DNA of 64,000 bases from Massilia kyonggiensis (GTDB lineage: Bacteria; Pseudomonadota; Gammaproteobacteria; Burkholderiales; Burkholderiaceae_D), in contig NZ_JANUGY010000009.1 in assembly GCF_024756235.1 (NCBI RefSeq), positions 124,001 through 188,000 of the forward strand, written 5' to 3'. This document shows, in pieces, positions 1 to 8,244 of the stretch. Under the pieces are notes generated by a model. That model was not told where the DNA came from and did not search any database. It was given only the letters and a program-made list of their open reading frames with translations. The translations under genes were made by a program, and so were the position numbers. Within the stretch, counting starts at the first letter, position 1, and each line of letters opens with the position of its first letter.

Positions 1-8
1 AGCTGGGC

Positions 9-1202
9 TTGCCGTCGCTGCCGCTGCCGAACCGCATCGGCCCGCTGGGGCTGGACGGGGTGCGCCGCCCCGTAGACCGGTTGCTCGACCGGGCGCCGTT
101 GCCGGATCTCGGCAGCCTGCGCCTCGACACGGTCCGGCGCCTGCTGCGCGACCATCCGGACCAGGTCGAGGCCGACCCGCGCGGCGAGCCCGCCTTGCGC
201 GGCGAGGTGCTGGCCGGATCGCCATCGGAAGCGGCCTTGCAGGCGGCGCGGGACGCGGGTGCGGCGGTCGTGCGCGACGAGGTGCTGCCAGGGCTGGGCG
301 AGCGCATCGTGGTGTTGCGCCTGCCGCCCGGCGTGTCGACGGCGGCCATGGTCGAGCGGCTGCGCGCCATCGATCCCGACGGCAGCTACGATTTCAACCA
401 CGTCTACACGGGCAGCGGAGAAGCGGGCGCCGTGCGGGCTGGCGACGGTCGTGCGGTGCGCATCGGCCTCGTCGACAGCGGCGTCGATGGTGACCACCCT
501 GTGTTCGAGGATGCCGTCATCACGCGCTGGGGCTGCGGCGGGCAGGCGATTCCCGCGCCGCACGGCACGGCGGTGGCGGCGCTGATGGTCGGGCGCTCCG
601 ACTACCTGCGCGGCGCGGCACCCGGGGCCAGCCTGTACGCGGCCGACGTCTATTGCGGCAGCCCGGTGGGCGGCGCGGCCGACCGCATCGCCGCCGCACT
701 GGGCTGGCTGGACCAGCAGGACGTCGGCGTCGTGAACATCAGCCTCGTCGGACCGTCCAACGCGCTGCTGGCGCGTGCCGTCGCCGCCATGCAGGCGCGG
801 GGCCATCTGCTCGTGGCCGCCGTCGGCAACGACGGGCCGGCGGCGCCGCCGCTGTATCCGGCCAGTTATCCCGGCGTCGTCGGCGTGACGGGCGTCGATC
901 GGCGCGGCCGGCCGCTGCCGGAAGCGGCGCGGGGACCGCAGGTAAAATTCGCCGCGCCGGGCAGCCAGATGGCCAGTGCGGCGCCGGGGGCGCCGCCGTA
1001 CCGCCAGGTGCGCGGCACATCGTTCGCGGCGCCCATCGTCGCGGCCCTGCTGGCGCAGCGCCTGCCGCGGCCGGACCGGACCGGCGCCGCGCGCGCCGTG
1101 GATGCGCTCGCGCGCGAAGCGGGCGGTGGCGTCCCGAACGGCGAGATCGGCTACGGCGTCGTTGGCGCGAACCTGCGCACGGACCCGGCGGACCTGCGCT
1201 GA
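9..1202 (+). CDS. S8 family (subtilisin-like) serine peptidase, 5' end outside the window
   Basis: Secreted or envelope serine protease of the subtilase family. The triad is visible (numbering from the TTG at 9): Asp156 in GLVDSGVDGDHP, His185 in PHGTAVAA and Ser338 in GTSFAAP, with the oxyanion Asn274 in VGNDG. The reading frame stays open to the first base and no signal peptide is seen, so the TTG is probably internal and the N-terminus lies outside the window. Residues 60-135 resemble an I9-type prodomain region in position only. It ends just before the Gly/Ala-rich exported protein, but a T-rich gap without clear operon features separates them. The family assignment is firm; the substrate is unknown. 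Confidence 0.85.
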   Translation: MPSLPLPNRIGPLGLDGVRRPVDRLLDRAPLPDLGSLRLDTVRRLLRDHPDQVEADPRGEPALRGEVLAGSPSEAALQAARDAGAAVVRDEVLPGLGERIVVLRLPPGVSTAAMVERLRAIDPDGSYDFNHVYTGSGEAGAVRAGDGRAVRIGLVDSGVDGDHPVFEDAVITRWGCGGQAIPAPHGTAVAALMVGRSDYLRGAAPGASLYAADVYCGSPVGGAADRIAAALGWLDQQDVGVVNISLVGPSNALLARAVAAMQARGHLLVAAVGNDGPAAPPLYPASYPGVVGVTGVDRRGRPLPEAARGPQVKFAAPGSQMASAAPGAPPYRQVRGTSFAAPIVAALLAQRLPRPDRTGAARAVDALAREAGGGVPNGEIGYGVVGANLRTDPADLR

Positions 1203-1296
1203 AAAATTTTTTGAAGGGGATGGAAGAAATCGGCGAGCCCATCCGTTTTCCTTGTATCGGCGGTGACATCCACCGCCCCATCACAAGGAGAACATC

Positions 1297-2040
1297 ATGA
1301 AAGCCAAATACCTCGCCCTCGTCATCGCCCTCGGTATCGCTACCCAGGCTCACGCTCAACTGCTCGGCGTCGGCCTCGGCGGCTCATTGGGCGGCTCGCT
1401 GGGCGGCTCCATCGGCGGCGTGGGCGGAATGGGCAGGATGACCGACATGGGCCGTGTGCACACGATGGGCGGCACGCTGCGCGACACGACGGATGGCGTG
1501 CGCGGCGAGACGGCCGGCCGCGCGAACCGTGCCGCCGACCGGCAGGCGGCGGACAGCCCGTCCGGCACCGCCGCACCCGCGCAGCGGCCGGGCCTGCTGG
1601 CGGGTGCCGGCAGCCTGGCCGGGGCTGTCGGCGGCGCGGCCGGCACGGAGCGCCCGGCGTCGGTCGATGCGGGCAGCGGACGCGCATCGGGCCGTGCGGA
1701 CGGTTCCGGCTCGGCCAGCGTGGACGGCGGTGCCGTCACCGGTGCGCTCGGCGGTGCCGCCGGCGCGGCGGGCCAGGCACGCGACCGTGTGGCTGGCGCA
1801 GGCAGCGAAGCGGCGGGAACCGCTCGCGGCGCGGCAGGCGAGGCGCGTGACCGCGTGAGCGTGGCCCGCGGCGAAGCGGCAGGGAATGCCCGCGGCGCCC
1901 TCGGCGCGGCAAGGAATGCGGCGTCGTCCATGAACGGCAGCGTGGCCATCGAAGGCAACGCGAGCGGCTCGGCGACGGGTAGCGCGGGCGGCTCGGGCAC
2001 GGGCGCCAGCCAGTCGTCCGGCACTGCATCGCGCCCGTAA
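1297..2040 (+). CDS. Gly/Ala-rich exported protein, unknown function
   Basis: A 247-residue protein I do not recognise. Residues 1-20 form a classic signal peptide ending in AHA. The mature part starts with a glycine-rich stretch of LGGS repeats (about 22-45). The second half (about 145-215) is built of degenerate repeats with ARDRV, ARGEA and ARGA blocks, almost entirely Ala, Gly, Arg, Asp, Ser and Thr. A good Shine-Dalgarno (AAGGAG, 1285-1290) fixes the start. The composition suggests a low-complexity, possibly disordered or helical secreted protein. No enzyme motif is present. It could be a surface or matrix structural protein, but that is only a guess. Confidence 0.7.
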   Translation: MKAKYLALVIALGIATQAHAQLLGVGLGGSLGGSLGGSIGGVGGMGRMTDMGRVHTMGGTLRDTTDGVRGETAGRANRAADRQAADSPSGTAAPAQRPGLLAGAGSLAGAVGGAAGTERPASVDAGSGRASGRADGSGSASVDGGAVTGALGGAAGAAGQARDRVAGAGSEAAGTARGAAGEARDRVSVARGEAAGNARGALGAARNAASSMNGSVAIEGNASGSATGSAGGSGTGASQSSGTASRP

Positions 2041-2046
2041 AACGCG

Positions 2047-2811
2047 TTACAGCCGTCCTTGCCAGTAGCGGCGCGCCTTGTCGAACACGCGCGCGCCGAT
2101 CTTTCTTCCCGTTTCCTGGCCTGGCCCCGGTCCAGCCTGCGCCGCCACGTCCGTGAACGTGGCCGCGTCCAGCCTGTCACTGCCCGTGAAGCGGCGCAGT
2201 ACCTCGGCGGCCGCAAAGGCAGCGCAGGCGCCGTCGCGCGCGGCATCGTCCGCGTCGGCCAGCGCATTGGCCAGCACGAAAAACAGCAGTACGTCGCGGT
2301 CGTCGTCATGGCCGTCGCGGACGGACACGCGCTGCGCCACGTCGCACCACACCGCGGCGAGCGCCAGCGGCTGTGCGGCGACGGCCGGGCGGACTTCGGC
2401 CGGCATCAGCGCGAACGGCTGGTCGCGGTGGCGCACGTCGAGCATGGCGGCAGCCTGCGTGCGTCCGATGCCCTCCGGCGTGAACGGGCCCGCATCCGAG
2501 CCCGGCCCGGTGTCCAGGCCGGCGAGGATCGCATGGGCCGCATGACCCATCGCGGCGGCCTTGCTGGCGGCGTCGCGCGCGGCATGCGGCAGCCGCACGG
2601 CCACGCCGTGCGCGGTCTGGCGGGCGTTGCCGTCGTAGGCCGCCCAGGCGTTGTACATGCAGGTGTGCACGAGGGCGAGCGCACGCGCAGGCTCATGTGC
2701 GATTGATCCGGCGCCGAGCGTCCGTAGTGCCAGCGCATTCCAGGCCAGCACCGTCGCCGGACGCCTTTCAGTCTCGTTTGCCCCAAGTTCCAGGATGTTC
2801 AGCCGATCCAT
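2047..2811 (-). CDS. Vanadium haloperoxidase-related protein lacking the usual active site
   Basis: A 254-residue protein. Its N-terminal region (about 19-60: VLAWNALALRTL, then ARALALVHTCMYNAWAAYD) resembles the start of bacterial vanadium-dependent haloperoxidases of the PAP2 superfamily. The C-terminal part (about 177-254: FFVLANALADADDAARD, ending in GRKIGARVFDKARRYWQG) resembles their later helices. The middle is much shorter than in full-length enzymes (about 400-500 residues), and the Lys, Arg-Pro and PSGH vanadate-binding motifs are not seen. There is no signal peptide. The ATG at 2811 was chosen because AAGGGGGG lies just upstream and homology starts soon after; the frame runs open further upstream. 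It is probably a degenerate or non-catalytic family member. Confidence 0.55.
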   Translation of the reverse strand: MDRLNILELGANETERRPATVLAWNALALRTLGAGSIAHEPARALALVHTCMYNAWAAYDGNARQTAHGVAVRLPHAARDAASKAAAMGHAAHAILAGLDTGPGSDAGPFTPEGIGRTQAAAMLDVRHRDQPFALMPAEVRPAVAAQPLALAAVWCDVAQRVSVRDGHDDDRDVLLFFVLANALADADDAARDGACAAFAAAEVLRRFTGSDRLDAATFTDVAAQAGPGPGQETGRKIGARVFDKARRYWQGRL

Positions 2812-3025
2812 GTCGCCCCCCTTGTGCCATGGAGGAGTATCGCGACCGAAGCCGGTCCGGCTGTTGAGCGTCCTCATGCGTCGGCTGCTCGTGCCGCAAC
2901 GCACCATCCCCTTTTTAAGCCTTTTATCCCGTGTTTTTTGCGTTTCGTCGCACGCCGGTGGAAGGGAAGGGGGCGTACGCCTAAAGTGACACCATCGACG
3001 AAGCAAACACACAAGGAGAAGCAAA

Positions 3026-3205
3026 ATGAACGTCCTCAAACACATGGAAGCCATCTTTCTCGCAGCCGCCGTCCTCGTGGGTGTGACGAGCGCCGCACAC
3101 GCCGCCAGCATCGCCAAGCACGAGCGCTACGACGCGCAGGTGACGATCGAAGGCCAGCAGATGGCTGTCGTCAAAGTGACCGCGAAGCGCCTGGGCGCCG
3201 TCTGA
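3026..3205 (+). CDS. Tiny exported peptide, copy 1 of a tandem pair
   Basis: A 59-residue peptide with a hydrophobic signal-like segment (about 8-26) and a predicted cleavage after SAAHA. The mature part would be only about 32 residues, starting AS-IAKHERYDAQVT, and is polar with a basic end (VTAKRLGAV). AAGGAG at 3013-3018 is a good ribosome binding site. A near-identical copy follows exactly 200 bp downstream. Strong protein-level conservation between copies supports a real gene. Function is unknown; it could be a periplasmic or secreted peptide. Confidence 0.65.
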   Translation: MNVLKHMEAIFLAAAVLVGVTSAAHAASIAKHERYDAQVTIEGQQMAVVKVTAKRLGAV

Positions 3206-3225
3206 ACACATCAGGGAGAACGCAA

Positions 3226-3396
3226 ATGAACATCATCAAACACATGGAAGCCATCTTCCTCGCAGCCGCCGTCCTCGTGGGCGTCACGAGCGCCGCGCAC
3301 GCCGCCAGCGTCGCCAAGCATGAGCGCTACGATGCGCAGGTGACGATCGAAGGCCAGCAGATGGCCGTCGTCAAAGTGACCGCGAAGCGCCTGTAA
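3226..3396 (+). CDS. Tiny exported peptide, copy 2 of a tandem pair
   Basis: A 56-residue peptide nearly identical to the upstream copy. It differs by V3I and L4I near the start and I29V, and lacks the last three residues (GAV), stopping directly after AKRL. It has the same signal-like segment and the same SAAHA cleavage site, so the mature peptide would be about 29 residues. GGGAGA at 3214-3219 is a plausible ribosome binding site. The two genes are 20 bp apart and probably co-transcribed. Confidence 0.65.
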   Translation: MNIIKHMEAIFLAAAVLVGVTSAAHAASVAKHERYDAQVTIEGQQMAVVKVTAKRL

Positions 3397-3740
3397 CACC
3401 GTATTGGAAACCGCTGCCGCCCGGCAGTGAAGACGAAGAACGCGCAGCTCGAGAGCGCCGTTCGGGACCCGGCCCCAGAGGCCAATCGCACCAGACACTC
3501 CGGCACCTCCGCCGGCACCCAGCAGACTTAGACCCGCCGCGACGGCCCGCCGCCGCAGGGACGCTTGTTGCCGTATGGGCGAAAAAAAAGCCCGCTGTTG
3601 AGGCGGGCTTAAATCCAATTCTTTCTGAGGAGAGTTGGAGGAGACAGGTGCCATTATGCTGCGCTACAGCATATCAGTCAAATTTTTGTTTCGCATATTC
3701 GTTATAAGAAATTGCGATATCTCAACCAATCTCCCTGGGC
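3397..3740. other. Intergenic stretch with one terminator
   Basis: 344 bp with no convincing gene. It holds a minus-strand terminator (3588-3610) and a short GAGACAGGTGCCA element near 3641-3653 that recurs, slightly changed, near 25402-25415. Reading frames here have coding-like length only because of GC content. Confidence 0.5.
3588..3610 (-). terminator. Rho-independent terminator of the lipoprotein pair
   Basis: An 8-bp perfect stem (AAGCCCGC / GCGGGCTT) with a 7-base loop. An A-tract on the plus strand immediately left of it becomes a T-tract on the minus strand. It lies about 130 bp downstream of the minus-strand lipoprotein genes. Confidence 0.75.
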
Positions 3741-4448
3741 TCAGTTATTGACGCAGGTTACGAGCAGATCCTTGACGCCGCCTGCCGCTTCCGCCGCATC
3801 GTCCATCGTGCCGCCGCCCGTGCCGTTGGCGCCGCCGGTGACCTTGCAGGTCTGGGCGGGGTTGGTGGGCTGGGTCAGGACGGTCACGCCATAGGTCGTG
3901 TTGTACGGTACCGGGTTCATCGTGAGGGTCACGTCGGCGCCGGTCGGCTTCTGATTGGCGTCCAGGGCGGGGCTGACGGCGATGGTGCTGGTCGTGCTGC
4001 CGTTCGCCAGGACGAGACCGGTGCCCGTCAGGCCCTTGACCGTGCCGGTGAGCTGGTACGTGTTGATCGAGCAGAGATAACGGATGTCGATCTTGGCCAG
4101 CTGGCCGGCCGTGCCGTATGCCGGGAACAGGTTCGGCGAGCAGGTCTGGTGTTTCGGCTGCGAGCCGCCCAGGTAGGTGTGGTTGGAGATGGTCGCGCCT
4201 TTCGGCGTCACTTCATAGATCTGGCCGTACTCGATCTGGTTCGGGAAAGTCAGGACGACGTCCTGGCCGGCCGTGGCCGGTGGATTGACGGCCAGGTCCT
4301 GGCCGTTCGTGCTCAGGACCAGGCCCGTGTATTGCAGGTTGCTGACCGTGACGTTGATCGGGAACGTGGCCTTGCCGCCACCGCCGCAGGCGGCCAGCGT
4401 GGCCAGGACCGCGAAGGCGAGGGCCGGACGCGCGAGGGAAAACTTCAT
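3741..4448 (-). CDS. Putative lipoprotein, second of a paralogous pair
   Basis: A 235-residue protein with a lipoprotein signal (LATLAAC, lipidated Cys21) followed by a GGGG linker, so it is probably anchored in the outer membrane. The mature part has two similar segments, each with a TGLVL-NG core (about residues 40-60 and 140-165), and ends with YGVTVLTQPTNPAQTCKV and a Gly-rich stretch. The same elements occur in the gene just upstream, so the two are paralogues. A GGAGAG ribosome binding site precedes the ATG at 4448; the gap between the genes is 23 bp. No enzymatic motif is visible. The segments look like beta-rich repeat domains. Confidence 0.7.
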   Translation of the reverse strand: MKFSLARPALAFAVLATLAACGGGGKATFPINVTVSNLQYTGLVLSTNGQDLAVNPPATAGQDVVLTFPNQIEYGQIYEVTPKGATISNHTYLGGSQPKHQTCSPNLFPAYGTAGQLAKIDIRYLCSINTYQLTGTVKGLTGTGLVLANGSTTSTIAVSPALDANQKPTGADVTLTMNPVPYNTTYGVTVLTQPTNPAQTCKVTGGANGTGGGTMDDAAEAAGGVKDLLVTCVNN

Positions 4449-4471
4449 GTGGGTCTCTCCAGATTCCAGAT

Positions 4472-5071
4472 TTAAGCGCAGGTGACGGTGACGGTGGTGG
4501 TTTCGGTCGCGCCCATGATGCCCGAGCCGTTGCCGCTGCTGCCGCCGCTGACGGTGCAGGTCTGGCCGGTCGGCTGGGTCAGGACGGTGACGCCGTACGC
4601 GCCGTCTTCGTTCACGGGGGCCATCTTCACGGTATTCGTGCCGGCCGCGACGGTCTGCTTGTCGGCACCGTTGATGAGCACGAGGCCGCTGCCCGTCAGG
4701 TTGTTGATGCTCGCCGTCAGCGCGCGCTTGCGGATCGTGCAGGTCACGCTGATCTGCGCGATCGTGTAGTAGTTGGCGCGTGCCTTGCCGTTGTTGACGA
4801 CGCAATCGGAGACCTTCTCGACGTTCGACGGCACGCTCTTGACCGTGATGTTGAACTGGTCGTCGGTCGAGATGCGGTTGTTGAACTGGAACGACGTATA
4901 GGGCGTCGTCACGGCCAGGTCTTCGCCGTTATTCGTCAGCACCAGACCGTCCTTGGTGACGTTGTAGACCGCGCCGGTCAGGTACAGGTCGCCGCTCCCG
5001 CCGCCGCAGGCGGACAGGCCCAGCGCGCATGCCAGTGCTACAACGCCGGCACGCAGGATCGAGCTCTTCAT
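4472..5071 (-). CDS. Putative lipoprotein, first of a paralogous pair
   Basis: A 199-residue lipoprotein (lipobox LSAC, Cys22, followed by GGGSG). The mature part contains two copies of a domain with the pattern VYNVTKDGLVLTNNGEDLAV (about 35-55) and INNLTGSGLVLINGADKQTV (about 125-145), then YGVTVLTQPTGQTCTVSGG near the end. This matches the downstream gene closely. The start was set at the ATG with the signal peptide; a longer open frame to 5221 has no signal. Function is unknown; the repeats suggest a beta-sandwich surface lipoprotein. Confidence 0.7.
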   Translation of the reverse strand: MKSSILRAGVVALACALGLSACGGGSGDLYLTGAVYNVTKDGLVLTNNGEDLAVTTPYTSFQFNNRISTDDQFNITVKSVPSNVEKVSDCVVNNGKARANYYTIAQISVTCTIRKRALTASINNLTGSGLVLINGADKQTVAAGTNTVKMAPVNEDGAYGVTVLTQPTGQTCTVSGGSSGNGSGIMGATETTTVTVTCA

Positions 5072-5303
5072 AAAATCTCCACAGTGGAATGGGTGGCGCG
5101 CGGACGCTGCGCCGGTACGGCTGAATAGAAAAATACCCATCATTTTAGTGCATTTGGCAAGCCGCGGCCCCATTTGGCTTTGTATCACGGTGTAACCATG
5201 AGCCCGTGTCCCGGGCGGCATTGCTTTTCGGCGCCGCCCTCGTTATGCTTGGACCGCTCCTTTCCACTCTCCAAGCTTCGTTTCCGGAGCCGCAATCCCG
5301 ACC

Positions 5304-6026
5304 ATGAACACGCGCCGTGCCTGGCCCAAAGCCATCCTGTTCGACCTCGACGACACGCTGTGGCCCATCGCCCCCGTGATCCTGCAGGCCGAAGAGAAGC
5401 TGTTCGCCTGGCTGCGCGAGCACGCGCCGCGCGTGGCCGAGCGCTTCACCATCGACACCTTGCGCCAGGCGCGCCTGGAACTCCTCGCGCGCAAGCCCGA
5501 ATTCCAGCTCGACCTCGGCAAGCTGCGCCATGCCGGCCTCGTCGACGCCTTCCAGCAGGCCGGCGAGGACGCGGGCAAGGTCGAACACGCGATGGCGCAG
5601 TTCTTCGCGGCGCGCAATGCCGTGATCCCGTACGACGACGTGCTGCCGGGCCTCCTGAAGCTGAAGAATCGCGTGCTGATCGGCTCGATCTCGAACGGCA
5701 ACGCCGACCTGCGCACGATCGGCCTGTCGCACCACTTCAAGGTGTCGGTGGCCGCGTCCCAGTTCGGCGTGGCCAAGCCGGATGCGGCGATCTTCCTGGC
5801 CGCGTGCAAGGAACTGGGCGTGGCGCCGGAGGATGCGGTCTACGTCGGCGACGACGTGCTGCTCGACGTGCAGGGCGCCCAGCGCGCCGGCCTGCGCGCC
5901 GTGTGGATGAACCGCACGGGATCCACGAAGCACCTGGAGCACGAGGTGGTGCCGGATGCCATCGTGTGCGACTTCGACGGGCTGCTGGACTGGCTCAAAC
6001 AAGAGCACGAGGAAATGCGCGGTTAA
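5304..6026 (+). CDS. HAD-superfamily hydrolase
   Basis: A 240-residue cytoplasmic HAD-fold phosphatase. Motif I is DLDDTLW (nucleophile Asp14, acid Asp16), motif II is SISNG (Ser130), motif III Lys158 in KPDAAIF and motif IV GDD (182-184). Residues 20-115 form a helical cap. The arrangement fits small-molecule or nucleotide phosphatases of subfamily I; the substrate cannot be read from the sequence. It lies just upstream of hrcA with a 59-bp gap and may share a transcript. The ribosome binding site before the ATG is weak, so the exact start is a little uncertain. Confidence 0.85.
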   Translation: MNTRRAWPKAILFDLDDTLWPIAPVILQAEEKLFAWLREHAPRVAERFTIDTLRQARLELLARKPEFQLDLGKLRHAGLVDAFQQAGEDAGKVEHAMAQFFAARNAVIPYDDVLPGLLKLKNRVLIGSISNGNADLRTIGLSHHFKVSVAASQFGVAKPDAAIFLAACKELGVAPEDAVYVGDDVLLDVQGAQRAGLRAVWMNRTGSTKHLEHEVVPDAIVCDFDGLLDWLKQEHEEMRG

Positions 6027-6085
6027 GCACAAGCCTTGACCGAACGTGCATAATGACAGAAATGAAACGAAATCCCGGCTAGACC

Positions 6086-7099
6086 ATGCAACTCGATAAC
6101 CGTGCACAAACCCTGTTGAAAGCCCTGGTCGAGCGCTACATCGCCGACGGCCAGCCGGTCGGTTCGCGCGCGCTGTCGAAGATCTCCGGCCTCGATCTCT
6201 CCCCGGCCACGATCCGCAACATCATGGCCGACCTCGAGGAAATGGGTTACGTCGCCAGTCCGCACACGTCGGCTGGCCGCATTCCCACGCCGCGCGGCTA
6301 CCGGCTGTTCGTCGACACGCTGCTCACCGTGCAGCAGATCGACGAGAACGCGGTGGAAGCCGGCATGCGCCTGCCAGCGCACCAGCCGCAGAAGGTGATC
6401 GCGAACGCGGCGCAGATGCTGTCGTCGCTGTCGCAGTTCGCGGGCGTCGTGCAGAGCCCCCGGCGCGAATCGGCGTTCCAGCAGATCGAATTCCTGCGCC
6501 TGTCGGAAAAGCGCATCCTGCTCGTCATCGTCGATCCGCGCGGGGACGTGCAGAACCGGCTGCTGCTGACGGACGTCGATTATTCGCCGGCGCAGCTGAC
6601 GCAATCGGCCAATTACCTGAACCAGCACTTCGCCGGCCTGTCGTTCGACGAGGTGCGCGGCCGCCTGACGGGAGAATTGCGCCAGCTGCGCGACGACATG
6701 GGGCGCCTGATGCAGGCCGCGGTGGAGGCGGGCAGCGAAGCGCTGGCCGAGACGGACGACATGATCATCGCGGGCGAACGCAATCTGCTCTCGGTGGCCG
6801 ACCTGTCATCGAACATGAGCTCGCTACGTCAGATGTTCGAGATGTTCGAGCAGAAGACGGGCCTCATGCAGCTGCTCGACGTATCGAGCCGGGCCGGCGG
6901 CGTGCAGATTTTTATTGGCGGCGAATCGAAGCTCGTGCCGATGGACGAAATGAGCGTCGTCACCGCGCCGTACGAAGTGAACGGCAAGATCGTCGGGACC
7001 CTCGGCGTGATCGGCCCCACGCGCATGGCCTATGAACGCGTGATCCCGATCGTCGACATCACGGCCAAGCTGCTGTCGAATGCGCTGAGCCAGCCCTGA
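6086..7099 (+). CDS. hrcA: Heat-inducible transcription repressor HrcA
   Basis: A 337-residue repressor of class I heat-shock genes, which in this group binds CIRCE operators (normally at groESL). The N-terminal winged helix includes ISGLDLSPATIRNIMADLEEMGYVASPHTSAGRIPT (in part, about 30-70). A central GAF-like region and the HrcA signature GTLGVIGPTRMAY (about 305-317) follow. Length matches the family. I saw no CIRCE element in the dnaK region of this window, so its targets lie elsewhere. The next gene, fur, converges from the other strand. Confidence 0.97.
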   Translation: MQLDNRAQTLLKALVERYIADGQPVGSRALSKISGLDLSPATIRNIMADLEEMGYVASPHTSAGRIPTPRGYRLFVDTLLTVQQIDENAVEAGMRLPAHQPQKVIANAAQMLSSLSQFAGVVQSPRRESAFQQIEFLRLSEKRILLVIVDPRGDVQNRLLLTDVDYSPAQLTQSANYLNQHFAGLSFDEVRGRLTGELRQLRDDMGRLMQAAVEAGSEALAETDDMIIAGERNLLSVADLSSNMSSLRQMFEMFEQKTGLMQLLDVSSRAGGVQIFIGGESKLVPMDEMSVVTAPYEVNGKIVGTLGVIGPTRMAYERVIPIVDITAKLLSNALSQP

Positions 7100-7115
7100 T
7101 CCGGCTGCCGGTACC

Positions 7116-7544
7116 TCAGTGCCGGTGCGGGCAGTCCGTCTTCTGGCAGTGGCCGTAGATGGCCAGCGCGTGCTCGGCGATCTTGAAGCCGCGTTCGCTG
7201 GCGATCTTCTGCTGGCGGCTTTCGATCTCGTCGTCGTAGAACTCTTCCACGTGGCCGCAGTCAAGACACACGAGGTGGTCGTGATGCGAGCCGGCGTTCA
7301 GCTCGTAGATCGCCTTGCCGGTTTCAAAGTGATTGCGGTTCAGGAGGCCGGCCTGTTCGAACTGGGTCAGCACCCGGTAGACAGTCGCCAGGCCCACGTC
7401 CATGTTTTCGTTCAGCAGGGTCTTGTAGACGTCTTCCGCCGTCAGGTGCCGCACCGCGCTGTTCTGGAAAATTTCCAGGATTTTCAGCCGAGGCAAGGTC
7501 GCTTTCAGGCCGCTGGCTTTCAGGTCGGTTGGATTGTTGCTCAT
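7116..7544 (-). CDS. fur: Ferric uptake regulator Fur
   Basis: A 142-residue iron-responsive repressor. The winged-helix DNA-binding part covers about 1-85 (LATVYRVLTQFEQAGLL), followed by the metal-binding dimerisation part with HHDHLVCLDCGHVEEF and a C-terminal CxxxxC (CQKTDCPHRH). Length is typical. It is divergent from bamE across an 81-bp gap, an arrangement common in beta- and gammaproteobacteria. It probably autoregulates; an AT-rich promoter stretch lies at 7560-7595. Confidence 0.97.
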   Translation of the reverse strand: MSNNPTDLKASGLKATLPRLKILEIFQNSAVRHLTAEDVYKTLLNENMDVGLATVYRVLTQFEQAGLLNRNHFETGKAIYELNAGSHHDHLVCLDCGHVEEFYDDEIESRQQKIASERGFKIAEHALAIYGHCQKTDCPHRH

Positions 7545-7625
7545 GTTTTGTTACTCGGATATGGGCGGAGTGCTTTATGATATAGCGTTTTACAAGCTCC
7601 CGCCTCATCGATTTTAAGGTCAGAT

Positions 7626-8243
7626 ATGCGCACTAAAGCCGTTTTCCATCGTTCCCACGCACGGGCAGCGCTCGTGGCCGGCCTCGCCTGCATGACGCTG
7701 GCGCTGTCCGGCTGTGCCGCCTGGCGTAACCAGACCAAGCCGGCCGAGCCGGTGAGCACCGCCCCTGCCGCGGTCGCCGCCGATGCCGGCAAGTCGGCGG
7801 CAATCGCGAATTCGGGCGCGCAGACGACGACCGTCACCAAGCTGCAGAAATTCCTCTGGATCTTCTCGCCGTACCGTCCGGACATCCAGCAGGGCAATTT
7901 CGTGTCGCAGGAGATGCTGAACCAGCTTAAGGTCGGCCAGACTCGCGACCAGGTGAAATTCATCCTCGGCACCCCGCTGCTGCAGGACGCCTTCCACAAG
8001 GACCGCTGGGACTACCCGTTCTACCTGGCGCGCGGTAACGGCGAGCTGACCACCAGCCGCGTCACCGTCTATTTTAAAGACGACAAGGTCGACCATTTCG
8101 ACGGCGGCAACCTGCCGACGGAGCGCGACTACATCAACCGCCTGATCGGCATCTCCAAATACGAAGAAAAATCCGAGCAGGAGTCGCTGGACGAGCTGAA
8201 GCGCAAGCGCGACGAGGCTGCGAAAGGCGGCGGAGGACAATAA
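7626..8243 (+). CDS. bamE: Outer membrane protein assembly factor BamE
   Basis: A 205-residue lipoprotein of the BAM complex that inserts beta-barrel proteins into the outer membrane. The signal peptide ends in ALSGC (Cys30). The SmpA/OmlA domain spans about 85-175: the core contains QGNFVSQEMLNQLKVGQTRDQV, then FILGTPLLQDAFHKDRWDYPFY. A charged C-terminal tail (175-205) is longer than in E. coli BamE (113 residues), as usual for Burkholderiales. It sits 1 bp upstream of dapB and is probably co-transcribed with it. Confidence 0.95.
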   Translation: MRTKAVFHRSHARAALVAGLACMTLALSGCAAWRNQTKPAEPVSTAPAAVAADAGKSAAIANSGAQTTTVTKLQKFLWIFSPYRPDIQQGNFVSQEMLNQLKVGQTRDQVKFILGTPLLQDAFHKDRWDYPFYLARGNGELTTSRVTVYFKDDKVDHFDGGNLPTERDYINRLIGISKYEEKSEQESLDELKRKRDEAAKGGGGQ

Positions 8244-8244
8244 C

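Larger units (their letters stand above)
3026..3396 (+). repeat. Tandem duplication, two units of 200 bp
   Basis: Two direct copies with a period of 200 bp (ATG at 3026 and ATG at 3226). Each contains a ribosome binding site and a complete small gene. DNA divergence is low and mostly synonymous or conservative, pointing to a recent duplication. Confidence 0.8.

Noticed and set aside
2824..3396. A plus-strand frame of 190 codons that fuses upstream sequence with small peptide copy 2
   Set aside because: It reads copy 1 out of frame before entering copy 2; the two small genes with their own ribosome binding sites explain the region better.
3211..3654. A minus-strand frame of 147 codons covering the terminator and small peptide copy 2
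   Set aside because: It runs through a clear terminator hairpin and antisense to a conserved small gene.
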